A DNA stretch of 64,000 nucleotides from a bacterium. GTDB taxonomy: Bacteria > Sysuimicrobiota > Sysuimicrobiia > Sysuimicrobiales > Humicultoraceae. The position numbers and the translations under genes are program-made. Below, in pieces: positions 24,893 to 35,219 of the stretch (positions are counted from its first letter, which is position 1; each line of letters opens with the position of its first letter). The notes under the pieces were generated by a model. The model was given only the letters and a program-made list of their open reading frames with translations, did not search any database and was not told the DNA's origin. The stretch lies in contig JAVHLI010000007.1 of assembly GCA_031082185.1 (NCBI GenBank), forward strand, positions 58,239 through 122,238. The letters run 5' to 3'.

Positions 24893-24951
24893 ACGGGGTA
24901 GTGTACGGTAGTCTGTGTACTTTCTTTGGGTACCCTCCGGAGGGTACCCAA
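24730..24951 (-). CDS. Small ribbon-helix-helix protein, copy B, with start region replaced by IS sequence
   Basis: From Lys-Pro-Thr onward the 53-residue body equals copy A except for one visible change in the lysine-rich helix (REKHKS instead of REKRKS). Its original ATG-Pro codons are gone, because homology stops at 24892 and the IS256-type left terminal repeat begins at 24897. An open frame continues into the element and could start at a TTG at 24951, adding about 20 unrelated residues. Whether it is still translated is uncertain. Reading out of the element is opposed by the 36-bp palindrome there. Confidence 0.5.
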   Translation of the reverse strand: MGTLRRVPKESTQTTVHYPVKPTVQLTIRLTPQMAEQLEELAREKHKSMTATVAEILESYLAGTRKATKRSQA

Positions 24952-24956
24952 AGAAA
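24921..24956. terminator. Perfect 36-bp palindrome at the IS left end
   Basis: TTTCTTTGGGTACCCTCC at 24921-24938 is followed directly by its exact reverse complement at 24939-24956. As RNA it would form an 18-bp stem with almost no loop, on either strand. It lies just inside the left terminal repeat and ahead of the transposase gene. A role in blocking read-through into the transposase, or in transposase binding, is likely but inferred. Confidence 0.6.
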
Positions 24957-25010
24957 AGGGCGTATCCCTGACCCAGACCCAGGTGCAACCAGGAAGGGGG
25001 AAATACGCCC

Positions 25011-26192
25011 ATGGCCAGTCGCACGAAGCTCCTGACCGATTTGACCCTAACCGACCTGTGGAAGGAGGTCAAGGACCCCGCCACCCTCTGGGGCGACCTG
25101 ACACTCGAAGCCCAGCGCACCCTCAAGCTCCTCCTGCAGAATCGCATGCATGAGGAACTGACTGCCTATCTCCACGCCCCGCGCTATCGGCGTGTACGAG
25201 CCCGTCAGGGCGTCCGCAACGGCCGCTACGTACGCGCCCTCACAACCACCTGGGGCACGATCCCAAATCTGGAGATCCCTCGCGCCCGGGAGAAAGGCTT
25301 CGTCCCCTCCGTCCTCCCTCGCTACCAGCGACGGATGCCCGAGGTCGATCGCCTCATCCAGGCCGTCTTCCTCGCCGGCATCAGCACCCGCCGCGTCGGC
25401 CGCACCTTGGCTGAGATCCTCGGCGACACCGTGAGTGCCTCCACCGTCTCGGCCATCACCCGCACCCTCGATCATGCGGTCGCCGCCTGGCATCGCCGTC
25501 CAATCCAGGATGAGTATCGCTACCTCATCCTCGATGGCCTCTCCCTCCGCGTCAAAACGCCCGACGGTACCAAGCGCCGCCTCATCCTCGTGGCCTACGG
25601 CATCACCCAGGACGGCCGGCGCCGCGTGATCGACTACCGCCTGGCCAAAACGGAGAGTCAGGGCGCCTGGGAGGGTTTCCTCATCAACCTCGCGGCACGC
25701 GGCCTGGTCGGCGAGCGCCTCGCCCTCATCACCACCGATGGCCACCGCGGCCTCCACGCGGCCCTCGAACTCGTCTATCCCACCGCGCCCCGCCAGGCCT
25801 GCTGGGTCCACGTCCTCCGTAACGTCGCCCAGCGCCTCCGCGTCAGGGACCGGGAACGCTGTCTGACACTGGCCCGCCGCATCTACGAAGCCCGCTCCCG
25901 ACCAGCCGCCGAGACGGCCTTGCGCCAGTGGGCGCGGCTGTGGGAGCCCATCGCTCCCGCCGCCGTTGCCTGCCTGCTACGCGACTGGGAAGCCCTCCTG
26001 GCCTTCTACACCGTCCCCCAGCGGGATTGGCGTAAGACACGGACCACCAACGCCATCGAACGCGCCTTCCGAGAGGTCCGACGCCGCACAAGCCCGATGA
26101 CGTGCTTCACCAATGACGCCAGCTGCGACCGCATCACCTATGCGGTCGTGCACAACCTCAACGAGCAGTGGCAGGGACGTCCTCTCTGGTGA
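25011..26192 (+). CDS. IS256-family (mutator-type) transposase
   Basis: 393 residues from ATG at 25011 with GGAAGGGGG upstream. The three acidic catalytic residues appear in LILDGLSLRV (near 181), ALITTDGHRGL (near 242) and KTRTTNAIERAFREVRRR (near 345), the standard D-D-E layout of Transposase_mut proteins, with CWVHVLRNVAQRL (near 264) as the family C-x2-H block. Length is normal, and the frame is intact. It catalyses cut-and-paste or copy-out movement of the surrounding element. Confidence 0.95.
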   Translation: MASRTKLLTDLTLTDLWKEVKDPATLWGDLTLEAQRTLKLLLQNRMHEELTAYLHAPRYRRVRARQGVRNGRYVRALTTTWGTIPNLEIPRAREKGFVPSVLPRYQRRMPEVDRLIQAVFLAGISTRRVGRTLAEILGDTVSASTVSAITRTLDHAVAAWHRRPIQDEYRYLILDGLSLRVKTPDGTKRRLILVAYGITQDGRRRVIDYRLAKTESQGAWEGFLINLAARGLVGERLALITTDGHRGLHAALELVYPTAPRQACWVHVLRNVAQRLRVRDRERCLTLARRIYEARSRPAAETALRQWARLWEPIAPAAVACLLRDWEALLAFYTVPQRDWRKTRTTNAIERAFREVRRRTSPMTCFTNDASCDRITYAVVHNLNEQWQGRPLW

Positions 26193-26329
26193 GAAAGTAC
26201 ACAAGACTCTTGACACTACCTCCGGTATGGGGTTTCCGCCGCTGCGGGCCGCCGGCAGGGTAACGATCTCCCTTCACAGAACCTAGAGTCGCTGTTCATC
26301 TGTCGCGCATCCTGCGCGCGGGGGCTATC

Positions 26330-27181
26330 ATGAGTCCAGGAGCGGATTTGAGCGCGCTGCAGTCGCGCGCTCGCGGCTTTCGCAAGACGATCCTAAAGAT
26401 CATAACCCGAGCCGGTTCCGGGCATCCGGGCGGTTCACTCTCGGTGATTGACCTTCTGACCGCGCTCTACTTCCATAAGTTGCGGCACAACCCAAAGGAT
26501 CCGGCGTGGCCTGAACGCGACAGGGTGATCCTGAGCAAGGGGCACGCCTGCCCTGCCTGGTATGTGGTCCTGGCCGAGTGCGGCTACTTCGATCCCAACC
26601 ACCTGTGGACGATGCGCCAGATGGGCAGCATCCTCCAAGGGCATCCTGACATGGGGCGGACGCCCGGTGTGGACATGTCCACCGGCTCGCTGGGCATGGG
26701 GTTCTCGGCCGCGATCGGCATGGCGCTGGCCGGCAAGCGCGACGGACGCCCCTACCGCGTCTATGCAGTGCTGGGCGACGGCGAGTGCCAGGAGGGCTCT
26801 GTCTGGGAAGGCGCCATGTTCGCCGCCCACTACGGCCTGGACAACCTGGTGGCGATAGTGGATCGCAACGGCGTCCAGCAAACCGGCCGCACCGAGGAGC
26901 GCATCCGCCTCGACCCCCTCGCCGACAAGTGGCGGGCATTCAACTGGGACGTGGCGGAGATAGACGGCCACGACATGGGAGCGATCGTCTCCGCGTTGGA
27001 TCGGGCGGCGGCCGCCGCCGGGCGGCCGCATGTGATCGTCGCCCGCACCGTGAAGGGCAAAGGCGTCTCGTTCGCCGAGGGCGCGGCAGGGTACCACGGC
27101 AAGGCGTTGACCGAGGACGAGCTGGCACGCGCGCTTGCCGAACTGGATCTTGCCGAACTGGATGGGAAGACGCGAGGGTAG
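26330..27181 (+). CDS. Transketolase, N-terminal (thiamine diphosphate-binding) subunit
   Basis: 283 residues covering the PP/N-terminal half of transketolase: SGHPGGSLSVIDLLTALYFHKL (near 29-50), ILSKGHACPAWYVVL (near 69) and the thiamine diphosphate motif GDGECQEGSVWEGAMFAAHYGLDNLVAIVDRN (near 148-179). With the next gene it forms a two-subunit transketolase that moves two-carbon ketol units in the pentose phosphate pathway. Split transketolases are common in archaea and several bacterial phyla. The IS element ends about 110 bases upstream, so its native promoter may have been replaced. Confidence 0.95.
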   Translation: MSPGADLSALQSRARGFRKTILKIITRAGSGHPGGSLSVIDLLTALYFHKLRHNPKDPAWPERDRVILSKGHACPAWYVVLAECGYFDPNHLWTMRQMGSILQGHPDMGRTPGVDMSTGSLGMGFSAAIGMALAGKRDGRPYRVYAVLGDGECQEGSVWEGAMFAAHYGLDNLVAIVDRNGVQQTGRTEERIRLDPLADKWRAFNWDVAEIDGHDMGAIVSALDRAAAAAGRPHVIVARTVKGKGVSFAEGAAGYHGKALTEDELARALAELDLAELDGKTRG

Positions 27182-27187
27182 CATCGG

Positions 27188-28156
27188 ATGGCGATAACGC
27201 TGGCACGGACCGCAGCCATGAAGGCAACCCGGGACGCCTACGGTGAGGCAATCGTCGAGGTGGCCCGAGACAATCCGCGCGTCGTGGCGCTCACCGGCGA
27301 CCTGCGCGACTCCAACCGGCTGGAGGCGTTCGCCGAGCAGTACCCCGACCGCTTCTTCGAGTGCGGGATCGCTGAGCAGAACATGGTCGGCGTAGCCGCG
27401 GGCCTGGCCACCTGCGGCAAGATCCCGTTCGTGAGCTCGTTCGCGGCCTTCTCGCCAGGGCGGTGCTACGACCAGATCAGGGTGCTGGTCGCGCAGCCCG
27501 GCCTCAACGTCAAGCTGGTCAGCACGCACGGCGGCCTGACCGTGGGAGAGGATGGGGCGAGCGCCCAGGCCGTGGAAGAGCTGGCGATGATGCGGTCCCT
27601 GGCGAAGATGACCGTGATCGTTCCGGCGGACGCCGTGGAGGCGGCACAGGTGATCCGCGCGGTGGCCGAGCACGTCGGTCCGGTGTATGTGCGGCTCGGA
27701 CGCGGCAACGTACCCGTCCTCTTCGACGACTCCTACCGGTTCTCGATAGGGACGGCCCCGGTGCTGCGCGACGGCGGCGACGTTACGCTGGCGGCCTGCG
27801 GGATCATGGTGGCGGAGGCGCTGGAGGCCGCCCGGCTGCTGGAGGCAGAAGGCATCTCAGCGCGCGTGCTCAACGTCTCAACCCTCAAACCACTCGATGA
27901 AGCGACGATCCTGGCAGCGGCGCGAGAGACCGGCGCCATCGTCACCGCCGAGGAACACACAATCTACGGAGGGCTGGGAGGAGCCGTCTGCGAGCTGGTC
28001 ACCGCCTACCACCCGGTGTGTATCGAGCGCGTGGGGATCCAGGATCGGTTCGGTGAATCAGGGCCGCCCAGGCTACTGATGGAGGCCTACGGCCTTACCG
28101 CGGGCGAGATCGCCGCCGCCGCCAGGCGGGCGGTCAGCCGGAAGCGGGTACCCTAG
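27188..28156 (+). CDS. Transketolase, C-terminal subunit
   Basis: 322 residues beginning MAITLARTAAMKATRDAYGEAIVEVA. It contains the pyrimidine-binding half with FFECGIAEQNMVGVAAGLA (near 57-75, including the conserved Glu), THGGLTVGEDGASAQAVEELAMM (near 117-140) and the C-terminal transketolase domain (AEEHTIYGGLGGAV near 257). It lies seven bases after the N-terminal subunit gene. The end overlaps the convergent sufU gene by four bases. Confidence 0.95.
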   Translation: MAITLARTAAMKATRDAYGEAIVEVARDNPRVVALTGDLRDSNRLEAFAEQYPDRFFECGIAEQNMVGVAAGLATCGKIPFVSSFAAFSPGRCYDQIRVLVAQPGLNVKLVSTHGGLTVGEDGASAQAVEELAMMRSLAKMTVIVPADAVEAAQVIRAVAEHVGPVYVRLGRGNVPVLFDDSYRFSIGTAPVLRDGGDVTLAACGIMVAEALEAARLLEAEGISARVLNVSTLKPLDEATILAAARETGAIVTAEEHTIYGGLGGAVCELVTAYHPVCIERVGIQDRFGESGPPRLLMEAYGLTAGEIAAAARRAVSRKRVP

Positions 28157-28581
28157 CGCCGCGCAGCGTACTCGTCCAGGCCCTGCTCCAGGGAGATCCA
28201 GGGCAGCGTAGCGCACTTGACCCGCACCGGGAACTTGCGGACTCCCTGCAGCGCGGCGAGATCGCCCATCTCGTCGCCGGGCTCCTCACCGTGCATCATA
28301 CCCTTAAACGCGGCGACCAGCGCCCGGACCTCGTCCAGCGTCCTGCCCTTGATCGCCTCGGTCATCATCGAGGCCGAGGCCTGGCTGATCGAGCACCCGT
28401 GTCCCTCGAAGCGTGCCTCCTCGACCCGACCGTCCCGGAGACGCAGGTAGAGCACCAGCTCGTCCCCGCACAGTGGGTTGGCACCTTCCACGGCAACGTC
28501 GTTCGGCACCAGCCTGCCCCGGTTGCGGGGATGCGCGTAGTGGTCGAGGATCACCTCGCGGTAGAGATCATCCAGCGCCAT
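28153..28581 (-). CDS. sufU: SufU Fe-S assembly protein (zinc-dependent sulfurtransferase type)
   Basis: 142 residues from ATG at 28581 with GGAGG upstream. The NifU/IscU-like fold has the expected Cys residues in GANPLCGDELVLYLR, GHGCSISQASASMM and VRVKCATLPW, with Asp in CGDE. The SufU insertion around KGRTLDEVRALVAAFKGMMHG is present, as in Gram-positive-type SufU, which accepts sulfur from SufS through its zinc site. It is the last gene of the suf operon and overlaps sufS by 14 bases. There is no sufE. Confidence 0.92.
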   Translation of the reverse strand: MALDDLYREVILDHYAHPRNRGRLVPNDVAVEGANPLCGDELVLYLRLRDGRVEEARFEGHGCSISQASASMMTEAIKGRTLDEVRALVAAFKGMMHGEEPGDEMGDLAALQGVRKFPVRVKCATLPWISLEQGLDEYAARR

Positions 28582-29833
28582 GCGCACCCTCCTTTGCCGC
28601 GGAGGAGGCCCGCGCAAAAAGGCGGCGGACCTTGTCCAGTCCCTCGACCAGCGCGTCTACCTCCGCACGTGTGTTGTACAGGTGGAAGCTGGCGCGGGCG
28701 GAGGCCGGAATCCCAAACCGTCGGTGCAGCGGCTCGGCGCAGTGGTGACCGGCGCGTACGGCTATGCCCTCGCCGTCGAGGACCTGGGCGACGTCATGAG
28801 GGTGGACGCGGTCCAGCGTAAAGGCGACGGCGCCGCCCCGGTCCGTAGGGGTCTGGGGCCCGTAGATCGTCAGCCCCGGGATGTCCTTCAACCGCAGGAG
28901 CGCGTAGGCCGTGAGGTCGTGCACGTGCTCGGTGATCGCCTCGAGGCCGACCTGCCGCATGTAGTCCACCGCCACGCCAAGCGCGATCGCATCCGCGACG
29001 TTGGGAGTTCCGGCCTCGAACTTGTAAGGAGGGTCTTTGTAGGTGGACCGGTCTAGACCCACGCTAATTATCATCTCGCCCCCGCCGTGGTAAGGCGGCA
29101 TCGCTTCAAGTAGTGCGTAGCGGGCCCACAGTCCTCCGATGCCCATGGGCCCCAGCATCTTGTGTCCGGAGAACGCCAGGAAGTCGGCGCCAAGATCCGC
29201 GACGTCCACCCTCTGGTGCGGCACGCTCTGCGCCGCGTCCACGACAACAAGCGCGCCTGCCTGGTGCGCCCGGTCCGCGATCCGCCTGACCGGGTTGATC
29301 GTGCCCAAGACGTTGGACTGATGGGCCAGTCCCACGAGCTTCGGCCGGCCGGCCAGCAGCCGATCGAAGGCATCTAGATCGAGCCGACCTTCGTCGGTAA
29401 CGGGGATGTACCTCAACGTGGCCCCGCGCTCGGCCGCCAGCATCTGCCAGGGCACGATGTTGCTGTGGTGTTCCATCTCGGTCAGTAGAATCTCGTCCCC
29501 CGGTCCAACGTTGGCGCGGCCCCAGGTCGCTGCTACGAGGTTCAGAGCCTCGGTGGTGCCACGAGTGAAGACAAGCTCCTCGGGCCGCGCGGCGCCGACA
29601 AAGGAGGCAAGATTGACACGAGCCTCCTCGTACCTGGCGGTGGCCTCCTCGGCCATCCGGTAGATGCCCCTGTGGACGTTGGCGTTGTAGGAGCGGTAGT
29701 ACTCGGAAAGGGAGTCCAGCACCTGGCGCGGTTTCTGAGAGGTCGCCGCGCTGTCGAGGTAGACCAGGGGCTTCCCGCCCACCGTTTGGCTCAGGAGCGG
29801 GAAGTCGTCGCGGATGCCTGCGCCTAGAGCCAC
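28568..29833 (-). CDS. sufS: Cysteine desulfurase SufS
   Basis: 421 residues from GTG at 29833, seven bases after AGGAGG (a GTG at 29839 touches that site and is too close). Class V aminotransferase features are EMEHHSNIVPWQMLA (near 119), VDAAQSVPHQRVDV (near 197), the PLP lysine in FSGHKMLGPMG (near 220) and the sulfur-accepting Cys in RAGHHCAEPLHRRFG (near 365). It releases sulfur from cysteine as persulfide and passes it to SufU. It is cotranscribed with the Rieske gene and sufU. Confidence 0.95.
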   Translation of the reverse strand: MALGAGIRDDFPLLSQTVGGKPLVYLDSAATSQKPRQVLDSLSEYYRSYNANVHRGIYRMAEEATARYEEARVNLASFVGAARPEELVFTRGTTEALNLVAATWGRANVGPGDEILLTEMEHHSNIVPWQMLAAERGATLRYIPVTDEGRLDLDAFDRLLAGRPKLVGLAHQSNVLGTINPVRRIADRAHQAGALVVVDAAQSVPHQRVDVADLGADFLAFSGHKMLGPMGIGGLWARYALLEAMPPYHGGGEMIISVGLDRSTYKDPPYKFEAGTPNVADAIALGVAVDYMRQVGLEAITEHVHDLTAYALLRLKDIPGLTIYGPQTPTDRGGAVAFTLDRVHPHDVAQVLDGEGIAVRAGHHCAEPLHRRFGIPASARASFHLYNTRAEVDALVEGLDKVRRLFARASSAAKEGAHGAG

Positions 29834-29848
29834 GGGCACACCTCCTGC

Positions 29849-30193
29849 CTAGCGCCTGTGCGGCATTCCCTGTCCGGGACTGCCCTCAAGCGAGATCAGG
29901 ACCGCGTCACCCTCCACCCTAACGGGGTACGTACTCACCGGGCGCACCGCAGGCAGCGAGAGCACCCGGCCCGAGGGCAGGTGAAACCGCGATCCGTGCT
30001 TGGGACAGACCAGGATCTCGCCTACCACAGGACCGGCCGCCAGGGACTGGTCTTCGTGGGTGCAGGTGTCGTCCACGGCGTAGACCGTGCCGCGGACGTT
30101 TACCACGGCGATCTTGCGACCCCCTGCCACCACCTGCTTGGCGGTGCCGGACGGGATCTCTTGAAGCGTCGCAACCTGGATGAACTCGGCCAT
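29849..30193 (-). CDS. Rieske-type [2Fe-2S] ferredoxin
   Basis: 114 residues with both halves of the Rieske cluster motif: C-T-H (VDDTCTHEDQSL, near 44) and C-P-x-H-G (ILVCPKHGSRFHLPSG, near 63), spaced as in the bacterial ferredoxin subunits of non-haem oxygenases. The domain fills the whole protein, which has no anchor, so it is soluble. The ATG at 30193 lies one base after the sufD stop and the gene sits between sufD and sufS. Rieske-like proteins recur in suf operons; an electron-donor role for cluster assembly is the usual guess. Confidence 0.9.
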   Translation of the reverse strand: MAEFIQVATLQEIPSGTAKQVVAGGRKIAVVNVRGTVYAVDDTCTHEDQSLAAGPVVGEILVCPKHGSRFHLPSGRVLSLPAVRPVSTYPVRVEGDAVLISLEGSPGQGMPHRR

Positions 30194-30194
30194 C

Positions 30195-31509
30195 TCAGAT
30201 CATCTTCTCCGCGACCCTGGCCCGCAGGTAGGAGCGCACCCGTTCTCTTGGAATGCGATCGAAGACATCGGCGAAGAAGCCCTCGACGATCATGAATGCC
30301 GCCCGCTTGCGAGGGATCCCCCGGCTCATCAGGTAGAAGATCTGTTCGTCGTCCAGGTGGCTGGTGGCCGACCCGTGGGTGCACCTGAGGTCGTCGGCCA
30401 TGATCTCCAGCATTGGGATGCTGTCGGACCGCGCGCCGCGGGAGAGAATCAGGTTGCGGTTCACCTGGAACGCGTTGGTCTTCTGCGCGCCAGGATCCAC
30501 CCTGATCAGACCCGAAAACACGGCCCTGGCCGTGTCCTTCACCGCACCCCTGTACAGGAGGTCGCTGGAGGTGCTGGGCGCCCGGTGTTCCTGCAGTGTG
30601 TGGAAGTTCACCCGCTGCCCCCCGGTCCCGAAGTAGACCCCGAGCATCTCCGAGGAGGCCCCAGGCCCCAGGAGTTGCGATTCGACGTCCACCTTGACGA
30701 GCCCCCCACCCAGCGCGACAACCAGACTGCGCAGCGAGGCATCCCGGGCGAGGTGCGCGCGGATCAGACTCCCCACCTCCCACATGGGCAGGCCCCACTC
30801 TTGAACGGCCGCATACTGAACGCGCGCTCCGGCGCGCAGGATCAGTTCGACCGCGCCCGAGGAAAGCGTGCGCCCTCCGTCCCCCGTGGAAGCGAACAGC
30901 TCAATCAGGGTCACGCTGCTCCCTTCCTCCGCGATCAGGAGGGTGTGGGGAAAGAGGGCGCACCCTGGGGCGCCCAACCAGGTCTGGCTCATTAGCGGCA
31001 GTACGACGTCTACCCCCTTGGGCACGTAGATGAACGTGCCTCCGGTCCAAAGCGCGGCGTGCAGCGCCCGGAACCGGTGCTCGTCGGGCAGAGCCACTGT
31101 GGTCATAAGGTGATCGCGCACAAGGTCCGGGTGTTCCCTGACCGCCGTGGCGAGGTCCGAGAAGATCACTCCCTGTTGGGCCGCCTCCGCCATAAGCTCG
31201 ACGGCCGCCAGGCTGCCGTCCAGATGGGTAATCAAACCGGCCCGCTCTTCTACGTCCCTCGCGATCGTTCCGATGTACCGCATCTGCGCGCTGTCCGCGG
31301 TGCCGCCTACGAGGCAGAACGCACCCGGATCCAGTTCGCCCAAATCGGTCCGGCGCCACTTCTCAGGGTGCGTCACCGAAGGCATGGGAAGCTGCTCGAA
31401 CGCATCCCACGCGGCGGTCCTGAGGGCGCGCGCCCAGTCGGGCTCGCGCATCCTGGTGCTCAGTGCTTCTACGGTCTCGCGGCTCACGCCGGCCGCGCCC
31501 GGGGATCCG

Positions 31510-31517
<8 letters not shown>
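30195..31517 (-). CDS. sufD: Fe-S assembly protein SufD
   Basis: 440 residues with the SufBD beta-helix core: [55 protein letters not shown] and a C-terminal [38 protein letters not shown], the family signature. It partners SufB and SufC in the scaffold complex. The start is an uncommon TTG at 31517, inside the last codons of sufB and preceded by GGAGG. The gene is shorter in its N-terminal region than sufB, as usual. Confidence 0.93.
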
Positions 31518-32916
<1,399 letters not shown>

Positions 32917-32933
32917 TCGGCTCTCCCCGAAAA

Positions 32934-33764
32934 CTAGTGAACGACCCAGAAGACCTTGCCGGCGCGCCTGACCGCACCCTCCTCCTGGACCTCTGACGCC
33001 ACCACCTCAAACTGCTGCCGGATGCCCTCGTAACCGTGTTGCTCCAGTTCCTCGGCGAGCTCCGGACCGCCCGAGACGACGATGCGGCCGTCGTACATGA
33101 TGTGCACATGGTGGGGACGCAGAAACTGCAGGATGCGTGAGTAGTGCGTGATCACCAACACGCCCATGCCGCCTTGGGCCTCGTCGTACATCCTGAGGAT
33201 GCCGTCGGCGACCACCTTGACGGAGTCAATGTCCAGGCCGGAGTCGGTCTCGTCCATGAAGGCGATCTGCGGTTCGAGCATCGCCATCTGGAGGATCTCT
33301 GCCCGCTTCTTCTCTCCTCCGGAGAACCCATCGTTCACGTACCGGCCCGGGACCTCCGGATCTATCTTCAGCGCCTCAATCTTGGAGCGGAGCAGCTTCT
33401 GGAACTCGAGGACCGGCATCAGCTCCTGCTTGTATCCCCGCCGCGCCGAGACCGCGGTACGCAGGAAGCTGGCCATTGTCACGCCGGGGATGCTCACCGG
33501 ATACTGGAACGCGATGAACAGCCCCTTCCTGGCGCGTTCGTCGGGAGCCATCGCCAGGAGATCCTCTCCCTTGTAGAATACCTCGCCGCTCGTGACCTGG
33601 TAGAAGGGATTGCCCATCAGGACGTTGGCGAGGGTGCTCTTGCCCGAACCGTTGGGCCCCATGATGGCGTGGATCTCCCCGGCGCTGAGTTGCAGGTTGA
33701 CCCCCTTGAGAATGACCTTGTCCTCAACCTGCACGTGAAGGTCGCGGATATCCAAGTCTGCCAT
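32934..33764 (-). CDS. sufC: Fe-S assembly ATPase SufC
   Basis: 276 residues from ATG at 33764 ([20 protein letters not shown]) with AAGGAGA upstream; 18 further in-frame codons upstream are not needed. ABC ATPase motifs are [10 protein letters not shown] (Walker A, near 35), [12 protein letters not shown] (signature, near 147) and [12 protein letters not shown] (Walker B, near 170). The protein is slightly longer than usual, with a C-terminal tail ([19 protein letters not shown]). It powers the SufBCD scaffold and is the first gene of the operon. Confidence 0.95.
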   Translation of the reverse strand: MADLDIRDLHVQVEDKVILKGVNLQLSAGEIHAIMGPNGSGKSTLANVLMGNPFYQVTSGEVFYKGEDLLAMAPDERARKGLFIAFQYPVSIPGVTMASFLRTAVSARRGYKQELMPVLEFQKLLRSKIEALKIDPEVPGRYVNDGFSGGEKKRAEILQMAMLEPQIAFMDETDSGLDIDSVKVVADGILRMYDEAQGGMGVLVITHYSRILQFLRPHHVHIMYDGRIVVSGGPELAEELEQHGYEGIRQQFEVVASEVQEEGAVRRAGKVFWVVH

Positions 33765-33816
33765 GCCTGTCTCCTTCCGGCGCCGGGCGGCGGCCTCCGG
33801 GGCGCGCCACCCGCAC

Positions 33817-33845
33817 ATTCTAGACTGATTTGGTCAAGTTTTCAA
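33817..33845 (-). promoter_or_regulatory. Sigma-70-type promoter of the suf operon
   Basis: On the minus strand, TTGAAA (33845-33840), a 17-base spacer and TAGAAT (33822-33817) lie 53 bases before the sufC ATG. The -35 element is inside the 3' end of the adenosine deaminase gene. No obvious inverted repeat for an iron or redox regulator overlaps it. Confidence 0.65.
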
Positions 33846-34850
33846 TCGGACGGCCCGCTCCAGTGACTCCCGCTCTCCGGCCGGCAGAAAGGCCGCCCGC
33901 GCGGCCGTCACCTGGAGGTTCACAAGGATCTCCCGACTCAACCGGTGCGCCCGTGCGATACCCGCGAGTTCTCCTGTCAGCGTCGTACCCAGCAGCACCG
34001 GATCGTCGCTGTTGATCGTAACCGGGACTCCCTGATCCAGGAACGCCCCCACGGGATGCGTCGACATCGCGGACACCAAGCCGAGGCGGACGTTGCTCGT
34101 CGGGCAGATCTCGAGCGCCACACCCCGTTCACGGAGCCGGTCCAGCAGCGCGGGATCCTCGATGGATCGGATACCGTGACCGATCCTCGCAGCCCCAAGC
34201 TGATAGACGGCAGCCCAGACCCCGGCCGGGCCGGCGAACTCGCCGGCGTGCACCGTGATGCCCAGGCCGGCGTCGCGGGCGCGCGCAATGGGCGCCGAGA
34301 ACAGCCCCGCAGGATAGTTCTCCTCGTCGCCCGCGAGATCCACGCCCACCACGGCGCAGCCGGAAGCCGCCGCGGCCTCGGCGATGATTCGGTCGGCCTC
34401 CTCGGGCCCGCGCTCGCGGATCACCGTGACGATTGTCCCGTAGGACAGGCCTAGGCGCCGGGCTTCCCCTGCGCCCTCGGCCATCGCCTCGAGCATGCCG
34501 CGGACTCCTAGGACGGAAAACGCGCGCTGGCCTCCCACGCGCACTTCGATGTGCCGGACCGACTGACCGGAGGCCTCGGCGATCAACTCAGCGGTGATCG
34601 CGGCGATGTTGGCGCGCGTGTACGCGGCATCGGGCAGGCGGTTCCCCCTCTCGGCGTACCGCAGTCGGCGCAGCCGGTCGTAGCCGGCGAACCGCGAGGG
34701 ATCGGATATGAGGTGGACCTGTCCGATCAGCGGATGGTCGGGATCGCGCCGTTGGAGCAGGCGGCGTAGGCGAAGCGATGTCTCAAGGTGGACGTGAAGC
34801 TCGACTTTCGGGAGGGCTGCAATGTAAGGAAGTTCGGTCGCGTCAACCAC
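33834..34850 (-). CDS. Adenosine deaminase-family amidohydrolase
   Basis: 338 residues from GTG at 34850, six bases after CGGAG; an in-frame start at 34955 would overlap the Nfu_N gene. The zinc-binding and catalytic landmarks of adenosine/AMP deaminases are KVELHVHLE (HxH, near 17), TVHAGEF (His and Glu, near 175), IGHGIRS (near 205) and INSDDPVLLGT (Asp pair, near 265). It deaminates adenosine or a related 6-aminopurine such as adenine; the substrate cannot be fixed from these motifs. It precedes the suf operon on the same strand but has separate transcription signals. Confidence 0.88.
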   Translation of the reverse strand: MVDATELPYIAALPKVELHVHLETSLRLRRLLQRRDPDHPLIGQVHLISDPSRFAGYDRLRRLRYAERGNRLPDAAYTRANIAAITAELIAEASGQSVRHIEVRVGGQRAFSVLGVRGMLEAMAEGAGEARRLGLSYGTIVTVIRERGPEEADRIIAEAAAASGCAVVGVDLAGDEENYPAGLFSAPIARARDAGLGITVHAGEFAGPAGVWAAVYQLGAARIGHGIRSIEDPALLDRLRERGVALEICPTSNVRLGLVSAMSTHPVGAFLDQGVPVTINSDDPVLLGTTLTGELAGIARAHRLSREILVNLQVTAARAAFLPAGERESLERAVRLKT

Positions 34851-34894
34851 TGTGATCTCCGGGGTGTGGCGCCATTGAACCGGGGGTCGGTGGG

Positions 34895-35176
34895 CTAACT
34901 CCCGGCGAGGTACTCCCGGATCGTGATTTCGGCGCGACCGGCGATACTCTCCCACGCCGCCGCCGGGTCGCGCGTGACGGTCACGAAGTCGTTCAGCACG
35001 AACACCTGAACGACGCCGGGAATGGCAAACAGGCCGGCTGCCAGCGGATTACCTACGGCCTCCTCCGCTGAGCGGAACGTCTGGCTGCGGCCATGGGTCA
35101 ACCTTCGGCCGACCACGAACTTCAGGGCGTTCGTGTTGGGTGTAGGCAGGACCATCAAATTCAGCGGATCGCTCAC
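34895..35176 (-). CDS. Stand-alone Nfu N-terminal domain protein
   Basis: 93 residues from GTG at 35176 with AAGGAG upstream. The sequence PTPNTNALKFVVGRRLTHGRSQTF, followed by NPLAAGLFAIPGVVQVFVLNDFVTVTRD, matches the Nfu_N domain found in front of the NifU-like CxxC domain in Nfu proteins. Here that cluster-binding domain is absent and there are no cysteines, so it cannot hold a cluster alone. Closeness to the suf operon suggests a helper in Fe-S delivery. Confidence 0.85.
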   Translation of the reverse strand: MSDPLNLMVLPTPNTNALKFVVGRRLTHGRSQTFRSAEEAVGNPLAAGLFAIPGVVQVFVLNDFVTVTRDPAAAWESIAGRAEITIREYLAGS

Positions 35177-35219
35177 TTCGGTCTCCTTGAAGGATCCCGG
35201 GGTGATCCCGGCAGTTCGC

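Larger units (their letters stand above)
24897..26220 (+). mobile_element. IS256-family insertion sequence, complete, 1324 bp
   Basis: Bounded by imperfect 29-base terminal inverted repeats: 24897-24925 begins GGTAGTGT and ends TGTGTACTTTCT, and 26192-26220 is the complement of GGTAGTGT...TGTGTACTTTCT, with 8 outer and 12 inner bases matching exactly. One transposase gene fills the interior. I do not see matching 8-9 base target duplications in the flanks, so the flanks may have recombined since insertion. The left end sits at the start codon position of the copy B ribbon-helix-helix gene. Confidence 0.88.

Noticed and set aside
25047..25811. Long minus-strand frame (254 codons) inside the insertion sequence
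   Set aside because: It is the antisense shadow of the IS256-family transposase, with an Asp/Glu/Gly-rich composition and no motif.
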